A DNA stretch of 64,000 nt, taken from contig NC_061789.1 in assembly GCF_022458985.1 (NCBI RefSeq), positions 18,022,357 through 18,086,356 of the forward strand. Direction: 5' to 3'. Of the stretch, positions 23,581 through 44,700 are shown one piece after another. Position 1 is the stretch's first letter; each line of letters begins with the position of its first letter. The notes under the pieces were generated by a model. That model searched no databases. It worked only from the letters and a program-made list of their open reading frames with translations, and was not told the origin of the DNA. This DNA is from Mugil cephalus. Lineage: Eukaryota > Chordata > Actinopteri > Mugiliformes > Mugilidae. A program made the translations under genes and the position numbers.

Positions 23581-26500
23581 CCCCTCACTGAGGATGCAGT
23601 GGAGGGAGGCAGCAATGAAACGGGGCTCATCGTGACAGAATCGTCCAGCGGGGATATCAAGAGACCCCAGTTCGGCACACGTTTCCTCACAGACCCGCGG
23701 CAGGTCTTCCAGCACAACGCGTGGTAGGTGTCTTATAGCAGAAAAGGACAGACCTGTGTCCATGTGGACAGTGTCCCCAGCCTTGGAGACGTTCACTGCT
23801 CATAGTAGTTCACCATGAATTCAGTAGTTACAACTTGCCACCGATTAAATTGCTTTATATCTGCTGCTTTATGTGGGGGTCCACCAACGGAGGTGTTTTG
23901 TTGTGGTTACACAAAATTCTCATCGTAGTACCTGTATGTATGTATATGAGTGCATGTTAAATGACAAAAAAATTGAAGTCCTACCAACTCACAGTTCCCA
24001 GTTTGATTATTATTATTATTATTATTACTCAAATTTCCAATTTGTTTTTTTGAATTCTAGCTCAGAACAAAAAAAAAAAAGTAATGCTGCACATTCTAGT
24101 GTCATACATTATTATAATGTATTTTGACAAATGGACTAGCCTTGAAAACCACAAGAAAACCTTCATCTTCAAGTGTTCCTGGGCTGGTCTTCATCAACAG
24201 TGGATAATAGTGTTTTGTTGTCAACAGGGACAACGTGGAGTGGACTGATGAACAAGAGGCAGCCGCCAAGAAGAAAGTCTTAGAAAACAATCAGCCACTG
24301 CCTTCAGAAAAACAAGGTTGCATTATTGCTGTCCAGGCTTGTGGCTCACGCATATAAACCTCACATTATGACTGATGTTAAGAGAACAGCGTTCAGCAAA
24401 GTGGCATAATTATTGCCTCTTTTTTTTTCTTTTTTTGTTTAATTTGAGTTTTTGTGAAGTAAAAACTGAACAGCTCATATTTATTTTTAATCTTTGTACA
24501 TTTGATCAATTTAATTAACACAAAATAGTCTCTAATCAATTTTATACATGTGCTATATAAACACTTTGGACTCTGGCTTTACTCCCTTACCTTTTCTTGC
24601 AGAGGAATTTGACAACCGGGCCAACGAGTACTGGAACGATTTTTACACGATCCATGAAAATCGTTTCTTCAAAGACCGCCACTGGCTCTTCACAGAGTTC
24701 CCAGAGTTGGCTCCACAGTGCAGCCTGAACCATGAATTCTGTCCTGACGTCACTGGTACAGATGACAGAAGACAGGACAGTCTGGATCAAGAACAACACG
24801 GGGAATCTGCTGCTTTGTCTCAAACTTATGAGGACTTTCCTGGCTCCTCTGCCTCGTACCGCATTCTGGAAGTAAGACATAAATGCAAAAGGAAAAGTTT
24901 GCATAGTTTCTTGCTAGACAAACACTCTTTAAATACCTTTTCAATCTCAGAAACATGTTAACTGACTTAAAACTGACATGTTAGTGATTAAATGCTTTAG
25001 AAGAATTTCATAAAAATGATGCGCTGATTTGAATGACTGGATCCATCTGCTTCATTATTGTCTTGCATATGGATTGCCCACTTACAGTTAAAACATTTTC
25101 AGTAAGAAATGAACAGGTAGCATTCAGTTGTCTCAAAATATTTATTAGCAAATGCAGAGTAAAACGCTCTCAGCCATTCAGCCTTCAAGTTCTTATTTCA
25201 TGATCTCACTGAAGGATGCATAGCTAGAAAAACACAACATATATGGCTAGTAACAGTCTTTGGGTTACTCGTGGATCTCATGTAGTTACCTTTCTTATTG
25301 TTTTCCTAATCAAAACATTTTTTCTACCTTGACAACAGTTTACATTTTAGCAACTGTTGTTTCTTGGTGGGATTTGTGCTTTTGAAACCGTTCGTATTCT
25401 GTTTATGTGAAGAAGTGGAGTCAAAAAAATTGTCGTATGAACTGATGCATTCTGTGCAGGTTGGCTGTGGTGTAGGGAACACTGTTTTTCCAATACTAAA
25501 GACCAACAAGTAAGTTCAGACAAGATGCTGGCATTTAACAGCACTGTTCTTATCTCTCTCACAGGGTAATATGCACAGGAAGCCATAACTGCAGCTTGTT
25601 TTTTTTTTTGCAGTGACCCGGGACTCTTTGTGTACTGCTGTGATTTTTCCAGCACTGCTGTGGAGTTGGTCAAGGTCAGCTGATTGGGAAATCATAAAAG
25701 AATGATTTGCACTCCTCTCAAAAGTTGTGGGCTAACAGAATCAAATTTGCTTCCTCGTCGTCAGACTAATCCAGAGTACGACCAGGGACGCTGCTTTGCC
25801 TTTGTACATGATTTAAGTGATGCGGAAGCCAATTACCCCGTCCCCAATGGAACACTTGATGTTATAGTGCTAATCTTTGTGCTATCAGCGCTGCATCCCA
25901 ACAAGTATGAACTTCTTTCTTTGCCTTCTTTCTTTGCCTTCTTTTTTCTTTTTCTTCCGATTTGCATTTTTGTTAAATACTGTAATCGTTGCCTAAAATG
26001 TTTGCCCCTTGTCAGGATGCAGGCATCCATCAGTAGACTAGCACGCCTGCTAAAGCCTGGAGGGGTGATGCTCCTCAGAGATTATGGACGCTACGATATG
26101 GCTCAACTCCGTTTCAAGAAAGGTGAGGCGGGTTGTCTTTCTAGTGGCATCGTGTTAGACCCTTCAAAGCAATATTGTGCATTTGAGCATTTCAAATTGC
26201 AGACAAAGTATTGTGCTCTGCGCTCTTAAACAATGCTAAAAAATCTTATGTAATACTGGCTGCACAAGACCCATTAAACCAAGGGTATTTAAGTAATACA
26301 AACAGAGCACAAATTAAGGGGGCATTGTCTGCAATTTGCTGTAGAATAATGCATATGTTTTATCTTTTTACTTGTTTTAGGAAGGTGTCTTTCAGAAAAC
26401 TTTTACGTCCGAGGTGATGGAACAAGAGTATATTTCTTTACCCAAGGTAAAACTAAGAGCAGTTCCTTAAAGAAGGGTTGGAAATATTCTGCAGAATTGT

Positions 26501-26696
26501 ATAACGCGTCTGTTCTTCTCTTTGAAATTCAGATGAGCTTCACAAGCTGTTCACTGAGGCTGGCCTGGAGAAAGTGCAGAACCTCGTGGACAGAAGGCTG
26601 CAGGTGAACAGAGGAAAACAGCTCACCATGTACAGGGTTTGGATCCAGTGCAAGTACCGCAAGGATCGAGTTCAGCCACCTGAGACGCAGGGCTGA
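23572..26696 (+). CDS. mettl2: tRNA 3-methylcytidine methyltransferase METTL2
   Basis: METTL2 enzymes use S-adenosylmethionine to make m3C at position 32 of some threonine and arginine tRNAs. The coding exons are 23572-23723, 24228-24316, 24603-24871, 25460-25509, 25614-25674, 25765-25904, 26016-26122, 26381-26446 and 26533-26696. Phases agree and give 365 residues. Exon 1 carries [20 protein letters not shown]. Exon 3 carries [20 protein letters not shown]. Residues about 169-177 (LEVGCGVGN) form the SAM-binding motif I. Further on are [38 protein letters not shown] and the C-terminal [21 protein letters not shown] prefer METTL2 over its mitochondrial paralogue METTL8 because there is no transit-like leader, the wording is closest to METTL2 and tlk2 is next door. 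The exon 5 donor is a weak gtcagc. Confidence 0.9.
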
Positions 26697-26965
26697 GGAG
26701 GGGGAACGCACCTAGCGCGACCTTCAGCGAAAACTAAGTGCCGGAACAAAGGCAGTGGACTTGTTTTATAACTGGCTATACAAATGATGATTTCTAATTT
26801 TCGACTGATGTGTTCAGAGAAAGGGCTGGTTACCTCATATGAGTGTTTCTATTCTGCCAGATATTGTTTTTAATCAGCTAATGTTTTGAAATAAATTTCA
26901 TGATTTTTAAGAAAACTTGGATCCTTTTGTACATGAAAAGAATAAAAATCTGAACGGCATTTCTA
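26697..26965 (+). other. mettl2 3' UTR with two polyadenylation signals
   Basis: Two canonical aataaa signals lie at 26890-26895 and 26941-26946, so two closely spaced transcript ends are likely. The UTR is short, about 200-260 bases. Confidence 0.75.
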
Positions 26966-27179
26966 TTGAGTATTTTTAAAGCATCCTTCAATGGCGGATG
27001 GAGCCCCTAATTTTATATCTGTCCTGATACTACTTTGCTTGTCACCGCAACCTATTAAACCCCAGACCTCAGCTCCCCAGGGGTGGTAGTTTATTTACAT
27101 TGAATAAGTGCGGTATGTGGGTGTGAACATCAACTTTCCTATTAGTGATCGTTTTGTTAGTTGTGTGGGTGGGCGCTAT

Positions 27180-27889
27180 TAAATTGTATTGTGTACGGAG
27201 GGATTTGCCATTGGTCCAGACCAGAGATTTTGGGGCAGGCGTGGACTCAACGAAGGTGAAAATGCTTGCACAATCTCACGAGAGAATGTGAGATTTTACT
27301 GATTATTGTTTACATTGCAAAAACATGAGAACCGAACCGAATCGATCCGGATTCAACTGAAACGCCTGCAACATCACAACTTCCGAAACAGATTGTTTTT
27401 CCCCCCGCAGGGAGGAAGGCGACTGGAGACGAACTTTGTTTTGATCGAGCTGAAAGCCAGGACCCGAAATTCATCTCACCGCCGGGGGAGATAAAGATAG
27501 GGGGTAACTAACGCGAGCTTAAAGACATTATTTATACCTTGGTGAAAACCGCAGGATCTCGAGGGTCGCCATTGTGTGGGAGAAGATACCTAACCTAGGC
27601 AGGGTATGGTCCTCGGAGAGAGGGATGTGATGGGGATCCCTGTCTAGGGAGAACAGAAAGGCGGGTTTGGGATACCCGGAGCTGTCGAGGCCTCCGAGGG
27701 AATCCTCCGTCGTCTACCTTGAGCTGCACAGCGCGCTCCCGTGTCTCGATCGTTAACAATCAGCACGCGAGGGACGCGGCTGTGGATGCGGCCTAGCCTG
27801 GGAGGGTCTGTCGAGCACCGGGGAAACAACGGAGACGGGTTCAGGGTTCACAGCGGGCCCTCCGGAGGACCGAGAAATATAAAATTACA
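27180..27889 (+). promoter_or_regulatory. tlk2 promoter and non-coding first exon
   Basis: This CpG-rich stretch lies just upstream of tlk2 and ends with a strong donor (ttaca then gtaagtgcc at 27890), which fits a 5' UTR exon spliced to the coding exon at 28984. tctcacgaga near 27273-27282 is one base from the palindromic TCTCGCGAGA promoter motif. The transcription start cannot be fixed from sequence alone. An open frame at 27306-27494 is probably incidental. Confidence 0.55.
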
Positions 27890-28835
27890 GTAAGTGCCTC
27901 GTCAGGTTGTCGAACAAAGGAATATGTATGGACAGGGCTCCTAGTACAACGAGCCCAGACGCCGTGGCACGAGCACCTAGCTGCACAGAAGTGAGGAGAT
28001 GCTTCTTTTTGACAGACGACGCTAGCCCGTTGGATACCTAATGCTACCTATCTAACGTGTTCGAAAAACAGTTTCTGGCAGGAATTGGGGTGTTTTTTCA
28101 GGATAGTTGTCTTTCCAGACGGCTATAGTTGGGACGATTTTAATTTTGGCTGCTTCGAGTGCGTTAACTGTTCGACAAAATCACATCAAATGTTGCCAGC
28201 TAACATTAACCGTTAGCTCTTAAATTGGAATGCTAAGTGATGGCCAACGTCGGTAGGCTTCTTAGCTCGTTTAAGGCTAACTCAGTGTTAGCAGCCATTC
28301 ACTGATGATTTTTAAGATCGATGTGGATGTTGTTTTGACGATAGGTGAGCCACTATGCCCAGTTATGACTCAAGTCCAAGACTAGAATGTATCACAGTAA
28401 GACACGAATTCTGTTTGTCATATTATGTATCTACTGTATTCATGGAGTGGATAACATACAGACGTATCAGTGTTGGGCGTGTAACTTAAACGTTAACCTT
28501 TGCACAAGCTAGCAAGCTGGGCACTTATTGTCTTCTGTGGCCTTTCCATGAATGTGTGAATGTGTTTGGCAGCCCCTCCATTAGTGACCTTTCATAACTC
28601 CAGCGCCATGTAACTTAGGCCAATAATGCCAGAGCGTTATCACATGATGCTATAATTTTCCACGCAGTGACTTTACACATCTGGCCCACGTCTTTGATGT
28701 ACAGTCTATGTCCGTGATTGCCTATATTTTTTTGCCAAGATTGTGCATTCTGTGGTGTGAGTTCCCAAGTTGTGTAGCTGGTGCTTGTTGAACACACATG
28801 ATGGTGTGTAACATTATTGTCAAGCTTATTGATGA

Positions 28836-37365
<8,530 letters not shown>

Positions 37366-38415
37366 GCCCACCCTTTAAACTGTCTGACTGAATCATTTGA
37401 AAGGGTGGGGTGGGGTGGGGGTGACGCCGTGCTGCGTCCCCCCTCCTAAAACCATCCCACCTTGCCGTGAAGAGCCCATGTGAAACTGGCCAGATGTCGG
37501 CAAGGGGTGGATGAGAGGTCATGGACGGGTTAGGAAGGGAGACCAGTGTCACCCTTCATCCCTCTCATGTCCATCCACCCCAGCCCACCTGTCCTGATTT
37601 CTCAAAAAGGGTGGCATTGTTCTGGGGGTCAAAGCCCTGGATGACTCAAACAGCAAGGGGCGAGTTTTGGCACTGTGTTGGTGAAAAGTGGGGTTCAGTG
37701 GTTGGGATTTTTCCTTTTCTGCTTAAAAAAAGAGAGAAATAAAATGAAGTATAGGACTGCTTCAGCTTGGCCAGATGGAAAAGACTGCGGAAGGCTTCAT
37801 ACCCATACGCTCTCACACACAACCACTCATGCATGAGCCATTCTGGTCCGAGGTAGCCTGAACTCCCCAAGCTCAAACTTTTCGTTTGTTCTCATCTCCC
37901 CAAGCCTAACTGAGAGAACCAGGCAGGGCTGTTATTGTATTGACACCTAAATATCTTTGGCACTAAGCCATTCAACCCGCTGTTCTGGGAACCCTTGCCC
38001 CCACTTAAATTCCAGACCTAGATAGTTTGTGACGAGGAGGGACAGAAGTTACTATCTCGTCTACCCCCTCTCTCCCATATCGTCGTCAGACTCCTGTGAC
38101 CAAAGCTTAGAACTTCCAGCTGGTGGCAGTGTTCCACCTCAGTTTTTATAATGAATGGCGTTTGACTTGTGCTACTTGATATGGAGTGGAGGTTGTTGAG
38201 GAATGACCCCTTTTACATTTTTTTTTTTTTTTTTTTAAACTTTTCAATTTAACCAGTTTTATGGAGAAAACTGTTGTGTTTCAAGTTGCCTTTAATTAGA
38301 ACTGTTACTGTTTTGATTGACCCCCCCACCCTCTCCACCATAAACACACATATTTATTTAGGTATGTTTGAATTTATTTTTGGCCAATAAAATGCAAGGG
38401 ACTGGTTTACCTGAT
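37366..38415 (+). other. tlk2 3' UTR with two polyadenylation signals
   Basis: The non-coding tail carries a G-quadruplex-type motif (37403-37421), an early aataaa at 37738-37743, a T-run at about 38217-38236 and a late aataaa at 38386-38391. The two signals suggest short and long transcript forms. Confidence 0.7.
37403..37421 (+). promoter_or_regulatory. G-quadruplex motif in the tlk2 3' UTR
   Basis: The sense strand reads gggtggggtggggtggggg: four G-runs of three to five separated by single T loops, the most stable kind of quadruplex pattern. It begins 38 bases after the stop codon and would be present in the mRNA. Confidence 0.75.
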
Positions 38416-38876
38416 AGTACTGTTGGGCAAGATTGGGCCTTAGCAGAAAGTTGCATAAACCATTAAATACTATTGGTTAAAATGTGTTTGTTGTTCTGGG
38501 CTTTTGTCTCTTCTCCTTTCTTTGAAGGAATAGCTTCAGTTTCAATTGCAGCAGAAAGTGTTTTCATGCGCAGTTTGTCTGTAGTTAGTTATTATTTGTC
38601 ACTTTTCAGTGTCTGTTTTTTCTGGCTATAAATCAAATCTACTCAGCACATGATTTGCAATCATCTCCACCTAGCTACAGATCTGCAGCATTGATCATAC
38701 ACAGAATTCAGGTGTTTCATAAGTTAAAGGTAACAAAACAGGTTAAGCGGTCGGTCAAGGTAAGTGGAAACATACTGTAATGTCACATTGACTGACAATA
38801 TAGAGAGACCTGGTTTATGGATGTGATTTTTAGTGCAGTGTGGCAGTTTAAGTGCTAAAGTATCTTGAATGCCATC

Positions 38877-40109
38877 TCATATGTTCAGAAAACTGGAACT
38901 GCTTCTGCTTTTCAGTGTTAATACAAACCTCATTTTAAAAACCAATAGTGGGTTTTCATTTGTGCTCCCCCTCTGCAGTGACATTATGAACAATATTTGA
39001 TCCACTTAAAATTTACACTGAAACTCCATAATAGGCTACACATAGTACTTATTACATAGTGACAGGTGAAAATATTCTTTCAGCAAACCTTGCACAGGGA
39101 AAGTTGTATTCATTTTCTGCGTGAATATTTCAGCAAAATCGATCTCTATTGAAAAAGCACCGTGTTAATTTAGTGGTCCAAAATCCCATCCCTGCTGAGA
39201 TCCAAGTATGCGGTAAAACAAAGCAAGCTGTTAAATATTAATAACTACAGGAATACTATGGGATTAAATTGATAGTCTTTGTTATGCCCAGATTCTCATG
39301 GTTCAGCATTTTTTACATAGGCTACTGGTGTAGCTGAATTTATGATTTTATCATTAACCATCTATTATTAAACCACGGGAAATATGAAAATAAGGATGTG
39401 TAAAGGAAGAACTGAAACAATAACTTGCAAATGTGAACTCAAGATACACAGGGAATTTCTTTGAATGTGTATAAAAAGATTTCAAAGGTTGTGGATGGAT
39501 TCTAATAATTTTAGACTATTTCATTTAATCAAAATATCTGCTCTGACATTGCTTGCGGTCTACGTCGCCATGACACATAGTTTCTGGGAAGATGCACGTC
39601 AGGATGTGGCGTTAAGGCTCATTTAGATACTGCGGGACATAGACACTGTAAGTGTGTGAGCCATTTATACTTGTGCACTTGCTCTGTAAAACTGCCACCC
39701 AAATGCTAGTCGGCGCCCTGTCTTATTTTGCCAGTCGGGTTGATTTTTGTTTGTACGTCCTGCTTCACTGTCAACGATGGTGACTTAAACTTTGATTGAC
39801 ATTTCACCGAAGACGAGCCATGCAAATGTTTGTATTTCTGAACTGAGTATTGCTTCAGTTAACCTGTCCTCGGTGTGTTCCATTTGCATTGATCTGAGAC
39901 AATCAATTTGAAAATTACAGAGATGAAAAAGCAGCAGAAATACTATAGGTGCTACTAATCACAACTCTTGTTGCCAACATTTCTGGGGAGGCGCACATCA
40001 GCTACACCTAGGGTCTGCATGTGCTCATGCACCTGGCTGTAGCTACGTCAAATTAACGTGAAGGTATAAACTGCCATTGAGATTAAAGTCACAATTTTGA
40101 TTAAAAAAT
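38877..40109. repeat. Tandem duplication, copy 1 (about 1.23 kb)
   Basis: This unit starts gaatgccatctcatatgttc and ends gtcacaattttgattaaaaa, and is followed directly by a second copy in the same orientation. It has no long open frame. It differs from copy 2 mainly at about 38965-39020, where small insertions and substitutions cluster. Confidence 0.93.
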
Positions 40110-41334
40110 GAATGCCATCTCATATGTTCAGAAAACTGGAACTGCTTCTGCTTTTCAGTATTAATACAAACCTCATTTTAAAAACCAATAGTGGGTTTTC
40201 ATTTGTGATTCTCATACATTATGAAATATTTATACTTAAATTCACTGAAACTCCATAATAGGCTACACATAGTACTTATTACATAGTGACAGGTGAAAAT
40301 ATTCTTTCAGCAAACCTTGCACAGGGAAAGTTGTATTCATTTTCTGCGTGAATATTTCAGCAAAATCGATCTCTATTGAAAAAGCACCGTGTTAATTTAG
40401 TGGTCCAAAATCCCATCCCTGCTGAGATCCAAGTATGCGGTAAAACAAAGCAAGCTGTTAAATATTAATAACTACAGGAATACTATGGGATTAAATTGAT
40501 AGTCTTTGTTATGTCCAGATTCTCATGGTTCAGCATTTTTTACATAGGCTACTGGTGTAGCTGAATTTATGATTTTATCATTAACCATCTATTATTAAAC
40601 CACGGGAAATATGAAAATAAGGATGTGTAAATAAGGTACTGAAACAATAACTTGCAAATGTGAACTCAAGATACACTGGGAATTTCTTTGAATGTGTATA
40701 AAAAGATTTCAAAGGTTAGTGGATGGATTCTAATAATTTTAGACTATTTCATTTAATCAAAATATCTGCTCTGACATCGCTTGCGGTCTACGTCGCCATG
40801 ACACATAGTTTCTGGGAAGATGCACGTCAGGATGTGGCGTTAAGGCTCATTTAGATACTGCGGGACATAGACACTGTAAGTGTGTGAGCCATTTATACTT
40901 GTGCTCTGTAAAACTGCCACCCAAATGCTAGTCGGCGCCCTGTCTTATTTTGCCAGTCGGGTTGATTTTTGTTTGTACGTCCTGCTTCACTGTCAACGAT
41001 GGTGACTTAAACTTTGATTGAAATTTCACCGAAGACGAATCATGCAAATGTTTGTATTTCTGAACTTAATATTGCTTCAGTTAACCTGTCCTCGGTGTGT
41101 TCCATTTGCATTGATCTGAGACAATCAATTTGAAAATTACAGAGATGAAAAAGCAGCAGAAATACTATAGGTGCTACTAATCACAACTCTTGTTGCCAAC
41201 ATTTCTGGGGAGGCGCACGTCAGCTACACCTAGGGTCTGCATGTGCTCATGCACCTGGCTGTAGCTACGTCGTCAAATTAACGTGAAGGTATAAACCGCC
41301 ATTGAGATTAAAGTCACAATTTTGATTAAAAAAA
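40110..41334. repeat. Tandem duplication, copy 2
   Basis: The second unit matches copy 1 nearly base for base across long stretches, for example gcttgcggtctacgtcgcca and gctagtcggcgccctgtctt. It contains scattered single changes and short indels such as loss of cact in the tgtgcacttgctctg stretch. It ends about 400 bases before mrc2 exon 1, so it may touch the mrc2 promoter area. Confidence 0.93.
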
Positions 41335-41736
41335 ATAAATAAAAAAGAAGGCATTACCTCATAGTTATGTATTTATTTAAAGTGGCCCCACGTGCACTTC
41401 CAGTCAGTTTTTATGATCGATAGTTGAAGTTCACTTTTGCTACCCATCACGGACGCCTGGGGGTCCCCGCACCTCACTTTGGGAACCATACAAACACCGC
41501 CACACACGCACACGTATGCGCTGTTGACGCTGCTCCATTCATTTCAGTCTCATCTGACTGAGAGGCAGACGGAGCTCTAGCGGTCAAACTCGCCACCAAC
41601 TCTGCACCACTCGTCCTCAAAGTAAAACCCTCGGGCAGTCGCTGCTCCGGCTGCTCTTCTTTTTCTTTTCTTTTTTTTTCTTTCTTTGTTTGGGTTTATT
41701 TTGCAGCGTGTGCGTGCGTTTGTTGTGGCTGCCAGC

Positions 41737-44700
41737 ATGCGGAGCGACGACCGAAACAAGGAATCAAAGGCGACATGGACAAATCGGCAACTTTTATTCT
41801 ACAAATGCACTTTATATTTATTCATCCTCAGTCTGGAACTGAATAGGAGCGTAACGGGTGAGAGAAAAACAACAACAACAAAAATCACTCTCGTTTGATT
41901 TCATTCCCGTAGAATTGGGGAAACCTGGCCAGACACTCAATCTATTGTGCATGCTTATGTTTTGATAATGTCTTCCACTCAGAAAAAAAAAACGCACTAA
42001 AAGGCTCCTGGATGTGGATTTGGTGCGTTGGTATGCCACGAACCAAAAGTCCGAGGAGTGAGTGGAACCAGATGTGGAGAAAAACTGGGGGGAGGAGGGA
42101 ATTGGGGCTCCAGGCTTATGTTTATGCATTCAGATTTTTTTTCTGTTAAGTTGCATTAAGTTTAAGTTAAGAAAGCTTAAAGATGATTTAAAGTTTAGGT
42201 TCTGGCCTGTTTTCGAATTTCTTTAAGCTGCATTGTAAAAGTGACGTGGTTTGACGCTTCATTTGGCACCCTGCGGGCAGATGTGACCTTTGCATCCTGT
42301 TCCAGCCTGCAATTAACACATTCAGTCCGGTTCTAAACAGCTAGCAGGCCATTACTCCACCTAAACCCTCCTTGTAAGCACTGTTCGCAAATAAAGATTA
42401 GACAAATTGTATGACAAAACTTATTTTGTTTAAAGCCGGAAGTTTACCAGCTTTAATGTTTTGTTGGGGGCTTTTCTGAGCAATCTGGCGAATTTTCTGG
42501 CATCATCATATGAGGCGCAGAGTTTAAAAAGTTATGGAAGTTTACGCTCTCTATTTGTACTCCTGAGAATGTACTGCTCGGGTTTAAATGATCTCAGTCT
42601 CCCTTTGGCGAGGCTTAGTGTCTTAATTTTAAAATGCCTCGCACCCATCTGCGGGCACATTTTTCTGTCTGTAAAGCTGAGAATCCCCTGTCAATCACGT
42701 TTATGCCGAATGGAGGGGATTCACAGGGATATAAAGGCTTGCTGATTTGTCTTGTGAAACTTTGGAGTCAAATTGTTTTCCAGTCCCCGGCCGACTCTGC
42801 GTTATCATTGAGACAGAACTGTCGTGAGCTTTATTGAACTCTGCAGTGTCTTAGGAAACTAGGTGTTGTTTTGTCTCATACTAAGACGTGCCATCTTGGT
42901 AAATTTGTGGAAAACAACTGGGAAAAAATGGTTACCTAAGATGTTCACGATACGCAGAATGATTTAAGTTTGCTTCTTTTTCTCTTTTTCTGTCATTCCC
43001 ATTGTTATCAGTGTCATCAAGGCTTTGGTGGTGTCCAATTCCACAGACCTCAACACCTTTTGGATATTAATTCAGAAACTTTAAATGCAGCACGGTTCTC
43101 CTTCAACGACAGAGACTAACTTATCTCAAAGTGATTTAACGGTTAAACCTACACCGTGGTAGACGGGAATGGCCTTTATATCTGCGCCTCAGTGTGGGAG
43201 TGATGGAAAGTTTCGACAATGTGCACTTATTCTCACTCTGGTTTCTAAATTTGATTTGTACTCTCCTGGAGGTTCCAGCGCTCTCCGTTTCAGAGTGTGG
43301 CTGCAAAATGCAAATATGCTCTTTTCTCCAGTAGTGATCCTCTCTCCTTCTCTCCCCCGTGCCCCTTGGATGAGGTAAAGCCTATCCACAGTGTGGGCTG
43401 CTGCAGAGGCCAGACCACCATAAAACACCAATGAAACAAACACAGCCGCCTGGAGTTTCCTGCCTATTTGTTAGTTGCCATTTTATCACACTGGCCAGTA
43501 AAAATCTCTCTTTTCTCCTTTTTTTTAATATTTATTTTTCAATGTCGGACATCTGTCAAAACAAGGTTTTGAGAAAAGTATGAGACTTCTATAACCCGGA
43601 GGTTAAGATTGGAAACAAGGATGAAATAATAAATAAAAGGAAGGAACACTGAATGATCTGGAGTCAGCAACAAGCCACAAGCAACTCCTTAACAAACAGT
43701 GTAATTTGGAGCATGCTGATTATATCAAGATAAGACGTGCCATTGATTAGTCACCAACACCTCTATGTTGAAATCATAGACAACCGTTTTTGAAGAGGCG
43801 GAGGTTCTGGGAATATCTGCTTCTCTTGGCAGATGAAACCGGTTGTTCTTGGCCGTGAGCTCCAGCCTCTCTTTTCAGTAGGAAGCAGTCTTCAGCACTG
43901 AAAAAAAAAAAAAAAAAATGGGGGTGACAGGGCAAAGAAGGGGATGAGATCACAGCAGGAGAGCTGTTGTGGCTTAGCTTTCACAGGGCTTAAAGTTAAT
44001 CTGGAATTCTGCACTCACTCTGATTGCCCGGGAGTTTTCTCACATCAAACATCAAGTCTTGTACCCCTCCTGAACGGAATTAAAACTGTTGTCTGAATTT
44101 GCTTCTCGCCGTCTGGTGCCTCAGCTTTAGGTAGTCTGCGGTGGTTCAAAAGCTTTTTGCCCGGATCGTCTCATATCGTCACCGTTTTAATTCTGAGCTT
44201 ATATTCATGTGCTGAAGTGAACTCAAATGCGGTGTGATGCTGATTTTGCTGGGTTGGATCTGGTGTGAAAGTCTTCCCACAGGCTCTTTTGAAGCGGATC
44301 TATTTTTAAAATGACTTTAATTCGTATTATGAATATGGCAAAACAGCGATTAGTGATTTAGTGGCATTTATGCCTCCCCTCCTCGAGTTAGCGTAGTATC
44401 CACAGACTGAGTGGAACTGAATCCTAAATCAAGAGCATTTCAGCATTTTTTTCATTACCACTGTCACACCGCAGAGCGTTGCAACACAGAAAACAAATAG
44501 AAGGTTTTATATGAGCTGACACAATTCCTGTTTGGCCTTGTTGATTCTCCAGGGGGCCTTGTCACAATAAATCATCCGATAAATAATCTGATTTATTTTC
44601 AGAACTCTCTGTATTACTTGTAATATATAGATATAAAGAGCAACGTTGGGTAAAATATTGTAATTTCACAAATTAAATAGGACTAAACAAAACCTCATGA

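Noticed and set aside
23572..26696. Methyltransferase as mettl8
   Set aside because: There is no mitochondrial leader, the wording is closest to METTL2, and the tlk2-mrc2 neighbours match the METTL2A location.
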